Below, in pieces: positions 16,356 to 25,723 of a stretch of 64,000 bases of DNA. The DNA is from Tolumonas lignilytica. GTDB lineage: Bacteria > Pseudomonadota > Gammaproteobacteria > Enterobacterales > Aeromonadaceae. Numbering within the stretch: position 1 is the first letter of the stretch; each line of letters begins with the position of its first letter. The DNA lies in NCBI RefSeq assembly GCF_000527035.1, contig NZ_AZUK01000001.1:3123883-3187882 (forward strand), written 5' to 3'. Position numbers and translations under genes: made by a program. A model generated the notes under the pieces. That model was not told where the DNA came from and did no database searches. It saw only the letters and a list, made by a program, of their open reading frames with translations.

Positions 16356-18032
16356 TTAGCCAATCTGATAAACCCTTACCTCAAAAGGCTGTAATAGTAT
16401 GCGATTGATTGCGCTATGCGGTGATACGAAGTAGTTGTTCAGCCAAAGCTGGTCGTGATAGAGGCGAAATTCCTCATGGTGGAATAACGCATCATGATCG
16501 CTCATATTACAGATGATGATCGCTTTCTTATCACCCAGCGAACGGGTATAGGCATAGATCTGTGGGTCGTCAGCCATCAACAGTTCGTAATTACCATAGA
16601 CCAATACGGATTCTGCTTTGCGCAGCCGGATCATCTGGCGGTAAAAGTTCAAGATGGAATCGGGTTGCGTTTCCTGCTGTTGTACGTTAATCAAGGTATA
16701 GTTCGGGTTCACCTTCAACCAGGGTTTTGCCGAGCTAAATCCGGCATTATGGGTAGCATCCCACTGCATAGGGGTTCGTGCGTTGTCTCGCGAGGTCAGA
16801 GACAACCAGTTGAGGATCATTTCATCGGTCATCCCCTCTTTTTTCATGCTGTGATAACGGTTTATTGACCAGACATCGTCAAAGTCCTCAATGGATGAGA
16901 ATTTGGTGTTGGTCATACCGATCTCCTGACCCTGATAAATAAACGGGGTACCCTGCATCAGGAAATACATCGCGGCAATCGTGGTGGCACTTTCCCGCCA
17001 GTAGCGATCGGTATTACCCCATTTGGAGATCACCCGCGGAATGTCGTGGTTTTCAACATATAGCGCATTCCAGCCTTTACCGTGCAAATTATGTTGCCAG
17101 CGAGTAAATATTTCCTTTAGTGAACAGACATTTAATGGGCTGGTTGGATCGCCTTCCCACAATTTGACGTGTTCAAACTGGAATATCATATTGAGGCGGT
17201 TATGCCGCTCGGCCACCCAATCGTCAGCTTGTGTCGCTGAAACCCCATTCGCTTCCCCGACAGTCATGATGTCGTAATGCGCGAAGGTGTTTTTACACAT
17301 GTCGTCGAGATAATCGAGCACACCTGTGGCATTGAGGTGTTTATCGAAAGAGGGGACATATTCTAAACCGGCAGGGTTTGGCATGTCTGCCAGGCCATCT
17401 TCCTTTTTCATATGGCTGATGGCATCAATACGAAAACCATCAATGCCTTTATTAAGCCACCAGTGCATCATGTCATACACCGCTTTGCGGACATCCAGAT
17501 TATCCCAGTTCAGATCCGGTTGCCGACTGGAGAACAGGTGCATGAAATATTGACCGGTGAGCTCATCTTTTTTCCAGGCTGAGCCTTTAAAGATGCTTTC
17601 CCAGTTGTTGGGCTCTTTACCGTCTTTACCATCACGCCAGATATACCAGTCACGTTTGGGATTATCTATGGAAGAACGGGACTCCAGAAACCAGGGGTGT
17701 TCATCACTGGTGTGATTGACTACTAAATCGAGGATCAGGCGCATGCCACGGCTATGTACTTCACTGAGCAGGCGATCGAAGTCGGCCATGGTGCCGAATT
17801 CATCCATGATGTCCTGATAATCGCTGATGTCATAACCGTTATCATCGTTCGGTGATTTGTACATCGGGCAAATCCAGATAACATCAATACCTAGGTTTTT
17901 CAGATAATCGAGCTTGCTAGTGATGCCGTTCAGATCACCGATGCCATCGTCGTTGGAATCCATAAAACTGCGCGGATAGATCTGATAAGCGACCGCTTCT
18001 TTCCACCAGTGTTGGGTAATTTGTTGGCTCAT
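16356..18032 (-). CDS. GH13 alpha-glucosidase with an alpha-1,4-type active site
   Basis: The 558-residue product is an intracellular GH13 alpha-glucosidase close to MalL/oligo-1,6-glucosidases, without a signal peptide. Catalytic residues visible: nucleophile Asp203 in GFRIDAIS, acid/base Glu260 in TVGEANG, and Asp330 in VENHDIPR. The residue after the nucleophile is Ala204; in related enzymes Val here favours alpha-1,6 bonds and Ala/Thr favours alpha-1,4 bonds. ATG 18032 is chosen for AAAGGA upstream; a longer frame overlaps the preceding gene. It is last in the sugar operon, 25 bases after its GH13 partner. Product: glucose from imported malto-oligosaccharides (inference). Confidence 0.85.
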   Translation of the reverse strand: MSQQITQHWWKEAVAYQIYPRSFMDSNDDGIGDLNGITSKLDYLKNLGIDVIWICPMYKSPNDDNGYDISDYQDIMDEFGTMADFDRLLSEVHSRGMRLILDLVVNHTSDEHPWFLESRSSIDNPKRDWYIWRDGKDGKEPNNWESIFKGSAWKKDELTGQYFMHLFSSRQPDLNWDNLDVRKAVYDMMHWWLNKGIDGFRIDAISHMKKEDGLADMPNPAGLEYVPSFDKHLNATGVLDYLDDMCKNTFAHYDIMTVGEANGVSATQADDWVAERHNRLNMIFQFEHVKLWEGDPTSPLNVCSLKEIFTRWQHNLHGKGWNALYVENHDIPRVISKWGNTDRYWRESATTIAAMYFLMQGTPFIYQGQEIGMTNTKFSSIEDFDDVWSINRYHSMKKEGMTDEMILNWLSLTSRDNARTPMQWDATHNAGFSSAKPWLKVNPNYTLINVQQQETQPDSILNFYRQMIRLRKAESVLVYGNYELLMADDPQIYAYTRSLGDKKAIIICNMSDHDALFHHEEFRLYHDQLWLNNYFVSPHSAINRILLQPFEVRVYQIG

Positions 18033-18057
18033 AATCTTAATCCTTTCATCACCGGGT

Positions 18058-19725
18058 TCATGCCATTGATTGCTGATAGGCCACAGCAAAAGACTCATAG
18101 GGTTGCAGGGTGATTTCATCAGCCAGTGCGTGATGTGGCTGATAGTTACTGATCAGGCATTGGCCCTTGATGTATTGCACCTCGGCGGGTAATGACACGG
18201 TTATTTTCTTCGCACTAAAGTTGTTGAGCACGATGATGCGCTGCTCATTTTGAACACGTAAATAAGCAAAAATATCCGGATGGTCGTCGAGTAACGGGAT
18301 GTATTGACCGTAAGTCATAATCGGTTGCTCTTTGCGCAGCTTGATCAGTTTTTGGTAGTGGAAAAAGACCGAATCTGGTTCATTCAATGCGGCTTGCACA
18401 TTGATCTCGGTATAGTTCGGATTGACCTTCAGCCAAGGTTGGGCAGCGCTGAAACCGGCATTGACCTCATTATTCCATTGCATCGGAGTACGGGCATTAT
18501 CACGGCCGTTTGCGTAGATCCCTTCCATCATTTTTTCATGTGGTACCCCAGCGGCAGTGCGCTCGTAATACAGGTTCAGTGATTCGATATCCTGATAATC
18601 ATCAATCGTGTCGAATTTGACATTGGTCATGCCGATTTCTTCGCCCTGATAGATGTAAGGTGTCCCTTTGAGAAAATGCAGGGCGGTTGCAAGCATCTTG
18701 GCCGATTCAACGCGGAATTCACCGGTATCACCGTATTTAGACACCGCGCGTGGTAAGTCGTGGTTATCCCAAAACAGGGAGTTCCAGCCATTATCTGCCA
18801 GCTCGGTTTGCCATTTCGTGAATACTTTTTTCAATTTGATCAGATCAAAGGGTTGTGGCTGCCATTTACCGTGCTGTGGGTGCCAGCCGATGGTGATATG
18901 TTCAAACTGAAAGACCATTGAAAGTTCATTCCGGCTTGGGTCGGAATATAATTTTGCAATTTCCGGTGTGGCACTCCAGGCTTCACCCACGGTGAGTACG
19001 TCGCGATGTCCAAAAGTCGCCTTGTTCATTTCCTGCAGTAATGGATGCAGTCTGGCACCGTTCGCCATGACTTTTTGATCAATGTCTTTACCGATCAGGT
19101 CGATAACATCCATGCGGAAGCCACCGATGCCTTTATCCAACCACCAGTTCATCATCTTATGCACTTCTGCCTGCACTTTGGGGTTTTCCCAATTCAGATC
19201 AGGCTGACGTTTAGAAAATTGGTGGAAGTAATATTCGCCGGTCGCGGCATCAAACTCCCAGCCGCTACCGCCGAAGTAGGAGTGAAAATCGTTCGGCGCA
19301 GAGCCATCGGCTTGTGGCTCGCGCCAGATGTAATAATCCCGATAGGGATTGTCTTTGGATTTTCTGGCTTCGATAAACCAAGGATGTTCATCCGATGTGT
19401 GGTTGACCACTAAATCCATCACAATCTGGATATCGCGTTGTTTTGCTTCCGCGATTAGATTTTCCATCTCGGCCAGCGTACCGAATTCGGCGGCGATATC
19501 TTGATAATCTGAGATGTCATAACCGTTATCGTCCATGGGCGATTTATAAACCGGGGACAACCAGATGATGTTGATTCCCAGTTGCTGTAAATAATCGAGT
19601 TTGCTGATGATGCCGGCGATATCACCGATACCATCATTATTGGCATCACAGAAGCTGCGTGGGTAAATTTGATACACCACCGCGTTATGCCACCATTTTT
19701 TAGCTAATACGTTACTGTCCATCAT
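18058..19725 (-). CDS. GH13 oligo-1,6-glucosidase / glucan 1,6-alpha-glucosidase
   Basis: The 555-residue product is a GH13 enzyme of the oligo-1,6-glucosidase/DexB group. Catalytic residues: Asp206 in GFRMDVID, Glu248 in TVGEAWS and Asp323 in WDNHDLPR. Val207 follows the nucleophile, the mark of alpha-1,6-acting members. No signal peptide, so it acts on imported sugar. With the neighbouring Ala-type GH13 it would cover both alpha-1,6 and alpha-1,4 bonds of isomalto/malto-oligosaccharides such as panose. Two adjacent ATGs at 19725 and 19722 are possible starts. Confidence 0.87.
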   Translation of the reverse strand: MMDSNVLAKKWWHNAVVYQIYPRSFCDANNDGIGDIAGIISKLDYLQQLGINIIWLSPVYKSPMDDNGYDISDYQDIAAEFGTLAEMENLIAEAKQRDIQIVMDLVVNHTSDEHPWFIEARKSKDNPYRDYYIWREPQADGSAPNDFHSYFGGSGWEFDAATGEYYFHQFSKRQPDLNWENPKVQAEVHKMMNWWLDKGIGGFRMDVIDLIGKDIDQKVMANGARLHPLLQEMNKATFGHRDVLTVGEAWSATPEIAKLYSDPSRNELSMVFQFEHITIGWHPQHGKWQPQPFDLIKLKKVFTKWQTELADNGWNSLFWDNHDLPRAVSKYGDTGEFRVESAKMLATALHFLKGTPYIYQGEEIGMTNVKFDTIDDYQDIESLNLYYERTAAGVPHEKMMEGIYANGRDNARTPMQWNNEVNAGFSAAQPWLKVNPNYTEINVQAALNEPDSVFFHYQKLIKLRKEQPIMTYGQYIPLLDDHPDIFAYLRVQNEQRIIVLNNFSAKKITVSLPAEVQYIKGQCLISNYQPHHALADEITLQPYESFAVAYQQSMA

Positions 19726-19759
19726 GTATGGCCTATTTAATTTGTATGCAAATTAGGAA

Positions 19760-19781
19760 CTGGCAGCCGTTTGACTGCCAG
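19760..19781 (-). terminator. Intercistronic hairpin before the GH13 genes
   Basis: CTGGCAG pairs with CTGCCAG, no T-run. It lies between the ATPase gene and the GH13 pair and may tune relative expression. Confidence 0.5.
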
Positions 19782-19790
19782 AGAAATTGA

Positions 19791-20906
19791 TTAATGTTTG
19801 TTCTGCTTTTGAGGGAGGCGCTGGAATGCCTTGCCATCACCATCAAACAGGTAGCAATGCTCTACCGGTAATTGCACGCCGACGACTTGTCCGGCAGAAA
19901 TGATGGAACGTTCGGCATTGCGGACGACCCAAGGCTCACTGGCATTCCCGTTATCAAGATAGAGATAGGTTTCGTTCCCCATGTGCTCGACAAACATGAC
20001 ATGAGCCTGGTATTGAGATTCCTGAACGTTGCCCCACAAGATATGTTCGGGGCGAATGCCTAAATTGACGCTTTGGCCTTCGGCATAACGTGGCGTGCTG
20101 ATTGGCAGCACCAGCTGTTTGCCGTTATCTAGTTTCACCACACTTTCTGTTTCACCAGCCTGAACCAGACTGGCGGGGATCAAATTCATTTTGGGGGAGC
20201 CGATAAACTGCGCCACAAATTCGTTTGCAGGGTGGTCATACAATTCCAGTGGCGTGCCGACCTGTTCGATGTTGCCTTTGTTCAGCACTACGATTCGGTC
20301 AGCCAGCGTCATCGCTTCCACCTGATCGTGGGTTACATAGATGATAGTTGAGCCCAGACGTTTATGCAGATTGGCGATTTCCATTCGCATTTGTACGCGA
20401 AGGGCCGCATCCAGATTCGACAACGGTTCGTCAAACAAGAACAGTTTCGGTTCGCGGGCAATGGCGCGCCCAATGGCTACACGCTGCCGCTGACCACCAG
20501 AAAGATCTTTCGGGCGACGTTGCAGCAGAGGTTCTAACTGCAGAATGCGAGCACTGTTTTGTACTTTTTCGTCAATTTCTTCTTTTGATTTACCAGCCAG
20601 TTCCAAGCCAAAAGCCATGTTCTGATAAACACTCATATGCGGATAAAGGGCATATGACTGGAACACCATGCCGATACCGCGTTCCGAAGGGGTATCATCA
20701 TTCACATAAGTGCCATCGATATACATACTGCCGGCAGAGATATCTTCCAGACCTGCAATCATGCGCAGCAACGTGGATTTTCCACACCCTGAAGGGCCAA
20801 CAATCACAATAAATTCGCCGCTGTTTACCTGCAGGTCGAGTGATTTGATGACTTGAGCATGTTCGCTATAACGTTTGTTTAATTTCTCTAATCTTAAATG
20901 AGACAT
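19791..20906 (-). CDS. Sugar ABC transporter ATP-binding protein (MalK/MsmK/UgpC type)
   Basis: The 371-residue product has the ABC core (Walker A GPSGCGKST, signature LSGGQRQRVAIGRA, Walker B LFLFDEPLSNLDA, H-loop VTHDQ) and the C-terminal OB/TOBE extension of CUT1 ATPases (GSPKMNLIPA, LGIRPEHI). It energises the two permeases upstream. ATG 20906 is preferred, with AGGA upstream; the longer frame extends into the GH4 gene. It is placed between GH4 and GH13 genes in one operon. Confidence 0.88.
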   Translation of the reverse strand: MSHLRLEKLNKRYSEHAQVIKSLDLQVNSGEFIVIVGPSGCGKSTLLRMIAGLEDISAGSMYIDGTYVNDDTPSERGIGMVFQSYALYPHMSVYQNMAFGLELAGKSKEEIDEKVQNSARILQLEPLLQRRPKDLSGGQRQRVAIGRAIAREPKLFLFDEPLSNLDAALRVQMRMEIANLHKRLGSTIIYVTHDQVEAMTLADRIVVLNKGNIEQVGTPLELYDHPANEFVAQFIGSPKMNLIPASLVQAGETESVVKLDNGKQLVLPISTPRYAEGQSVNLGIRPEHILWGNVQESQYQAHVMFVEHMGNETYLYLDNGNASEPWVVRNAERSIISAGQVVGVQLPVEHCYLFDGDGKAFQRLPQKQNKH

Positions 20907-20927
20907 GGCTTTACATCCTGTTCGGTA

Positions 20928-20948
20928 GGCGTTCCCATTGGGAACGCC
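20928..20948 (-). terminator. Intercistronic hairpin between GH4 and ATPase genes
   Basis: GGCGTTCCC pairs perfectly with GGGAACGCC around ATT, with no T-run. Confidence 0.6.
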
Positions 20949-20962
20949 ATTCATCATAAAAG

Positions 20963-22324
20963 TTATTTCAGGTAATCCAGATAAGGGCTCTGACGCGCGA
21001 TCATCAGATCCACCAGCTCCGGTATGCTGCGGCATTTGTTATTCACGGAATCCACCAGCAAGGCCTGCACCACCAATTCGCGAGACTGATTCAGCACCGC
21101 TTCTGCCGTCAGATCGTGTACGGCCACCTGATTGGATAGCAGACCGGCAATACCCGCGGGTACATCGAGCTCAATACCGTGGACACCTTTGCTGTCGATG
21201 ATGGCCGGCACTTCAACCGCGATAAACTCAGGTAACTGCTTGATAAAACCTTTGTTTGGAATGTTGACGGCCGCTTCTTCATAACCGGCATTAGTCAGAA
21301 TGCCTTCGATGATGGGCACGACACGTTCTTTCAGTTTCAGCTCAATTACAGGTTCTACATGGCCGAGATAATTGCGATAGAACGTATAGAAATCGAGGAT
21401 CCCGCGGTGATCACTGACGTCATAGGCCCAACTGATGTATTCACCAAAATGGCTGTCGCCTGTGATAGGCATATAGTTGAACTTGGTGAGAATTTCCTTA
21501 AACAGCGTGCGATCCGCCCATGGGTAAGCACTGTCGATCCCGCCCAGCGAATCACGTTCGGTGGCGCCCTCGGTTTCGATCAACTTCCCGTGTTTTTGGG
21601 TGTAGGCCAGAATGTCACTGAACCCCGGCAGCTTTTCAAAATAAGCCGGTGCTTTCGCACGCACATCGGGATACGCATCTTTACCGCTGTCACGGTAGCG
21701 AGCATTGAGCAGTACGCTGAAATGGTTCAGACCACCCGCCCGCAATTCGAGATTACTGAACGGCGTGTTCAGAATTTCCGGCAGATAACGCTCCAGTGAC
21801 GCGATTTCATGGCACATGCCGACGAAGTTTAATTGCGGGAATTTCCGGTTGACGGTGGTGCAAATCCGGCTCATCGGGTTGGAGTAGTTGAAGATCCAAG
21901 CGTCAGGGCAGATCGCGGCGATATCCTCACAGATGGCCAGAATCGGTGGAATGATACGCAAGGAGTGGAACAGACCGCCAGGGCCGCCATTCTCGCCATA
22001 AACCTGCTGAATGCCATATTGTTGTGGCAGCTTCCAGTCCATATCCCACAGCGCGAACCGATCTCCGACTTCAATAGAAATCATGATGAACTGAGCGCCT
22101 TTCAACGCTGTTTTACGATCTGTGGTGGCGCTGACCGAGAAGGGCAGGTCTTTTTCTGCAATGAATTTCTTTGCGGTCTGTTCGGTCGCCGCTAATGCAG
22201 TGGGGTTGATGTCGTGTAATACAATTTCACTACCGGCCAGTGTGGTGCTTTGAAAGATGTCGCCCAGCGTGCCGTAACCAAACTGCGCACTGCCTGCACC
22301 GATAAGGACAATTTTTGTACTCAT
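20963..22324 (-). CDS. GH4 family NAD-dependent alpha-glycosidase with a CHEI motif
   Basis: The 453-residue product is a family-4 glycoside hydrolase: N-terminal NAD fold (KIVLIGAGSAQFGYG), a metal/substrate site with NYSNPMSR (146-153), CHEI at 171-174, and GGLNHFS with His201. GH4 enzymes cleave by an oxidation-elimination route using NAD and a divalent metal bound by the Cys and His. The four-residue motif tracks substrate: CN(V/I)P in 6-phosphoglycosidases, CHSV in alpha-galactosidases/glucosidases, CHEV in alpha-galacturonidases. CHEI here is nearest the last, although the operon looks glucoside-directed, so the substrate is open. Start 22324 is 8 bases from GGAG; the GTG at 22333 lies in that site. 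Confidence 0.82.
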   Translation of the reverse strand: MSTKIVLIGAGSAQFGYGTLGDIFQSTTLAGSEIVLHDINPTALAATEQTAKKFIAEKDLPFSVSATTDRKTALKGAQFIMISIEVGDRFALWDMDWKLPQQYGIQQVYGENGGPGGLFHSLRIIPPILAICEDIAAICPDAWIFNYSNPMSRICTTVNRKFPQLNFVGMCHEIASLERYLPEILNTPFSNLELRAGGLNHFSVLLNARYRDSGKDAYPDVRAKAPAYFEKLPGFSDILAYTQKHGKLIETEGATERDSLGGIDSAYPWADRTLFKEILTKFNYMPITGDSHFGEYISWAYDVSDHRGILDFYTFYRNYLGHVEPVIELKLKERVVPIIEGILTNAGYEEAAVNIPNKGFIKQLPEFIAVEVPAIIDSKGVHGIELDVPAGIAGLLSNQVAVHDLTAEAVLNQSRELVVQALLVDSVNNKCRSIPELVDLMIARQSPYLDYLK

Positions 22325-22360
22325 TCTGTTCACTCCTGATTAAAGGTAGAAATTCCGGCA

Positions 22361-23206
22361 CTAACCTTTGACAGCACCACTGGTCAGCCCGCTGACAATA
22401 CGTTTCTGGAAAATCAGTACCATGATGATGATTGGCAAGGTCACCACGACAGAGGCGGCCATGATGTTGCCCCAAGGTAATTCAAACTGAGAGGCACCCT
22501 GTAACATGCCGATCGCAACCGGAACGGTGCGTTGCTCGTTCGAGATGATAAATGTCAGGGCAAACATGAACTCATTCCAGGCACCGATGAAGGCCAGCAG
22601 ACCTGTAGTGACCAGCGATGGCCCCATGATGGGCGCGAAAATGCGGCTGATGATGATCCACAGACCGGCACCATCAACGATCGCGGCTTCTTCCAGTTCA
22701 ACGGGTAATGACTTCATGAAAGTGGTCAGAACCCACACGGTAAATGGCAGTGAAAAGGTGGTGTAAGAGAGGATCAGTGCGCCCAGCGAATCATACAAAC
22801 CGAGGAAACGTACCAGCTCAAACATACCGGATAACACGGCAACCTGTGGGAACATGGAGACACACAGAATAGTGAACAGAATGTATTTACGTCCTTTGAA
22901 CTTGATGCGAGCCAGCGCAAATGCAGCGGTAATCGAAACCAGCAAGCAGATCCCAACGGTCACTGTTGCCACGAGAAACGAATTCAACAGACTGCGGGCG
23001 ATGCCGTTTACCATCAGTGCATTGACATAATTCTCCCAGTGGAACGATGTTGGCAGATAATTCGTGAGGAACAATTCCTGCCCGGTACGCAATGAGGTCA
23101 GGATGGCGTTGTAAAATGGGAACACACAAATCACACTGGCCAGCGCTGCAGCAGCATAAATCAAAGTCTGGTGAGCGAGATGGCGTTGGCGGCGAGTTAA
23201 CTTCAT
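22361..23206 (-). CDS. CUT1 sugar ABC transporter permease (MalG type)
   Basis: The 281-residue product has six membrane spans and the EAA loop ELEEAAIVDGAGLW, followed by IFAPIMGPSLVT, typical of MalG-like permeases. AAGGAG precedes the ATG, which shares one base with the stop of the upstream permease gene (TAATG). It forms the channel with that permease. Confidence 0.88.
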   Translation of the reverse strand: MKLTRRQRHLAHQTLIYAAAALASVICVFPFYNAILTSLRTGQELFLTNYLPTSFHWENYVNALMVNGIARSLLNSFLVATVTVGICLLVSITAAFALARIKFKGRKYILFTILCVSMFPQVAVLSGMFELVRFLGLYDSLGALILSYTTFSLPFTVWVLTTFMKSLPVELEEAAIVDGAGLWIIISRIFAPIMGPSLVTTGLLAFIGAWNEFMFALTFIISNEQRTVPVAIGMLQGASQFELPWGNIMAASVVVTLPIIIMVLIFQKRIVSGLTSGAVKG

Positions 23207-24207
23207 TATTTATTCTCCTTGCCTTCGTCATTGTAACGACCGAGATACAGGAAGCAGGCGGCGATACCGGCAACCATCATGAATACCAATACCGAAGCGG
23301 CAGAACCGGAACCCATTTGTTGATACGAAACCAGTTGTTCACGGGCATAACCGGAAATGGAGATGGTGGCTTCACTATTTGAGGTGAGCACATAAATCAG
23401 GTCGAACACTCGTAAGGCATCCATCACGCGGAAGATTAAGGCCACGATCATGGCTGGCATGATTAAGGGGATGGTAATACGGGTGAAGCGTTGCCATGCC
23501 GTCGCACCGTCAACGCGAGCTGCTTCATAAAGATCGGATGGGATCATTTGCAGCGCAGCTAACAGCATCAGAGCCATGAACGGAACAGTTTTCCAGACGT
23601 CTGCGATCACCACTGCCCACATCGATAAGTTCGGTTCTGCAATCCATGCCAGCGGAGAATGTATAACGCCCATTCGTGTGAGCAGATCATTGATGACGCC
23701 ATATTGATCATGGAACATCCAGCCCCACATTTTGGCCGTCACGATAGTTGGAATGGCCCACGGCACCAGAATGGCCGCACGAACCACGCCTTGCCCGCGA
23801 AATTTCTGGTTCATCAGCAGTGCCAGTAACATGCCGAAGAACAATTCAAAGGAGACTGAAACGCCCGTAAACCAGAGAGTGTTCAGTACTGCTTTCCACC
23901 ACAAAGGGTCGGCTAATACCCCAATACTTTCACCATCGGCCCAGGCCAGATAGTTATCGAAACCCACCATGTTATAAAGATCGGGGGTATCTAATGCGGC
24001 ATCGGTAAAACTGTAAAATAAGGTGCGTAATAATGGCCAACCAGCAACAGAAGCCAGCAGGACAAGAGCCGGTGCAACCAAGATCCATGCAGCTCGGCTG
24101 CGGCGTTGTTGCAGACTGCATTTTTTCTTCTGCGGAAGGGCTTCGCTTTGCTGATTTGCCTTCGAGGCTGTCTCTTTGGAAGGCAATGATTCAGAATGGT
24201 GATTCAT
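23206..24207 (-). CDS. CUT1 sugar ABC transporter permease (MalF type)
   Basis: The 333-residue product has a cytoplasmic N-terminus of about 35 residues rich in Ser, Gln and Lys, six membrane spans, and the EAA loop YEAARVDGATAWQRFTRI (key E, A, G residues). ATG 24207 has AAGGAG upstream; TTG 24210 is a less likely start. It partners with the MalG-type permease. Confidence 0.88.
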   Translation of the reverse strand: MNHHSESLPSKETASKANQQSEALPQKKKCSLQQRRSRAAWILVAPALVLLASVAGWPLLRTLFYSFTDAALDTPDLYNMVGFDNYLAWADGESIGVLADPLWWKAVLNTLWFTGVSVSFELFFGMLLALLMNQKFRGQGVVRAAILVPWAIPTIVTAKMWGWMFHDQYGVINDLLTRMGVIHSPLAWIAEPNLSMWAVVIADVWKTVPFMALMLLAALQMIPSDLYEAARVDGATAWQRFTRITIPLIMPAMIVALIFRVMDALRVFDLIYVLTSNSEATISISGYAREQLVSYQQMGSGSAASVLVFMMVAGIAACFLYLGRYNDEGKENK

Positions 24208-24244
24208 CAACGTTTACTCCTTGTGGGACAAAAGCTGAACAACA

Positions 24245-24269
24245 GTATTGCCCCTGACCGGGGCAATAC
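24245..24269 (-). terminator. Intercistronic hairpin after the sugar-binding protein gene
   Basis: GTATTGCCCC pairs perfectly with GGGGCAATAC around a 5-base loop, without a T-run. It probably favours expression of the binding protein over the permeases. Confidence 0.7.
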
Positions 24270-24277
24270 ATTCATGC

Positions 24278-25546
24278 TTACTTCCACTCTCTACCTTTGA
24301 TGCGTTTCAGTTTGCTTTCCAGATCTGCTACTGCTTTTTCACCGGTGGAGCGGCCACTCAAGACATCATAAGCAGCGTTGTAAACAGCTTTCGAGACTTT
24401 AGGAAACTGTGATTTTGTTTCCACGGCTGGGCGGGGAACGGCGGTGGCGAACACGTCTTTAAATTCAGCCAGATATGGGGCTGAGGCCATTACTTCAGGA
24501 TCTTGATAAACATCCAGACGAGACGGCGCAACACCTAAGGTTTTGAACTGCATTTTCTGTGATTCGGCATCGGTCAGAATACGGATCAACTGGATTGCTG
24601 CATCCGGGTGCTGGGTGTACGCACTGACAGCCCATTGCCAGCCGCCTAGAGTGGCTGCGTGTTGACCATTTTCACCGCCTTTCGGTACAGGAATTACCCC
24701 GACCTTACCTTTGACCGGGCTGGTCGGATCTTGCGCCAGAACATAGGCATATGGCCAGTTACGCATGAATGCGGCATCGCCGTTCTGGAATACCGCACGG
24801 GACTCTTCTTCCATGTAGCCCAGTGCGCCTTTCGGCGAAATGGTATCGATCCAGCTGGCTGCCATGTTTAATGCTTTGGCTGCTTGCGGATTGTTCACCG
24901 TGATTTTCCCGTCTTTATCAACAAATGTGCCGCCGTTATAAGAGGCGATCCATTCGAGAGCATCACAGGTCATACCTTCATAGGCTTTACCCTGGAAGAC
25001 AAAACCCCAGAAGTTTTTCTTGCCAGCTGCACGTTCACCTTTCTGGATCTTTGCAGCGATGCGAGTGAGTTCTTCCCAGGTTTTAGGTGGCTGTTCACCA
25101 TATTTTTCCAGCAGGTCCTTGCGATAATACATGGCACCCGCATCCAGGAAGGCAGGGATAGCTTTCACTTTGCCGTTTACGACATCGTTATTCCAGGCGG
25201 ATTGGAAGAACTGAGGTTGCAGATCTTTTACTTTGTCTGTCAGGTCTAACAAATGTTTATCTAGCACACCCAACCACACAGTATCGGCCTGAAATACATC
25301 GACTGCTTTGCTGTCTTTCGCGGCGAAGATTTGCTGGAATAAGCCTAATTTTTCATCTGATGCCGGAGGTAATTGCACAAACTCCAATTTGTTGTTTGTT
25401 TCTTTTTCAAAGCGGGCTTTGATGTAATCACAATAAGCTTTACCGGTACTGCTGTTTGCACATTCCATTTTCAGCGTATCAGCATGCGCGGTATTCAGAG
25501 CTCCGGCAACCAATGCGGTAATCAGACCCAGGGTGTGTTTTTTCAT
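24278..25546 (-). CDS. CUT1 sugar-binding periplasmic protein
   Basis: The 422-residue product has a Sec signal peptide ending in NTAHA (about residue 22) and the family-1 solute-binding fold: FPGKAFQ-like blocks are replaced by VDVFQADTVWLGVLD, FLDAGAMYYRKDLL, KTWEELTRIA and the late GWQWAVSAYTQHPDAAIQLI (key residues only). AGAGG precedes the ATG. It is the first gene of a seven-gene operon (binding protein, two permeases, GH4, ATPase, two GH13) and delivers the alpha-glucoside to the importer. Confidence 0.88.
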   Translation of the reverse strand: MKKHTLGLITALVAGALNTAHADTLKMECANSSTGKAYCDYIKARFEKETNNKLEFVQLPPASDEKLGLFQQIFAAKDSKAVDVFQADTVWLGVLDKHLLDLTDKVKDLQPQFFQSAWNNDVVNGKVKAIPAFLDAGAMYYRKDLLEKYGEQPPKTWEELTRIAAKIQKGERAAGKKNFWGFVFQGKAYEGMTCDALEWIASYNGGTFVDKDGKITVNNPQAAKALNMAASWIDTISPKGALGYMEEESRAVFQNGDAAFMRNWPYAYVLAQDPTSPVKGKVGVIPVPKGGENGQHAATLGGWQWAVSAYTQHPDAAIQLIRILTDAESQKMQFKTLGVAPSRLDVYQDPEVMASAPYLAEFKDVFATAVPRPAVETKSQFPKVSKAVYNAAYDVLSGRSTGEKAVADLESKLKRIKGREWK

Positions 25547-25683
25547 AGTAACCTCTCGTCATCGTTATAGAGTATTTGGTTGGGAAATCGTCCCTAAAGC
25601 ATAGCCAACCAAATGTTTGATACCTGAACAGCAGTGATGTTAGAGAGGATGAGAACCAAAAAGAAATGATTTATTTACGCTTT

Positions 25684-25704
25684 GATATAGAATTAATCTA
25701 TATC
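25684..25704. promoter_or_regulatory. Palindromic operator upstream of the LysR gene
   Basis: GATATAGA pairs with TCTATATC across a 5-base centre. The site starts 40 bases before the LysR ATG and lies between it and the divergent sugar operon. It has the ATA...TAT (T-N11-A) form used by LysR-type regulators, and 18 of 21 bases recur at 27109-27129. Confidence 0.68.
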
Positions 25705-25723
25705 TTCGCGTCAGAGAGTGATC

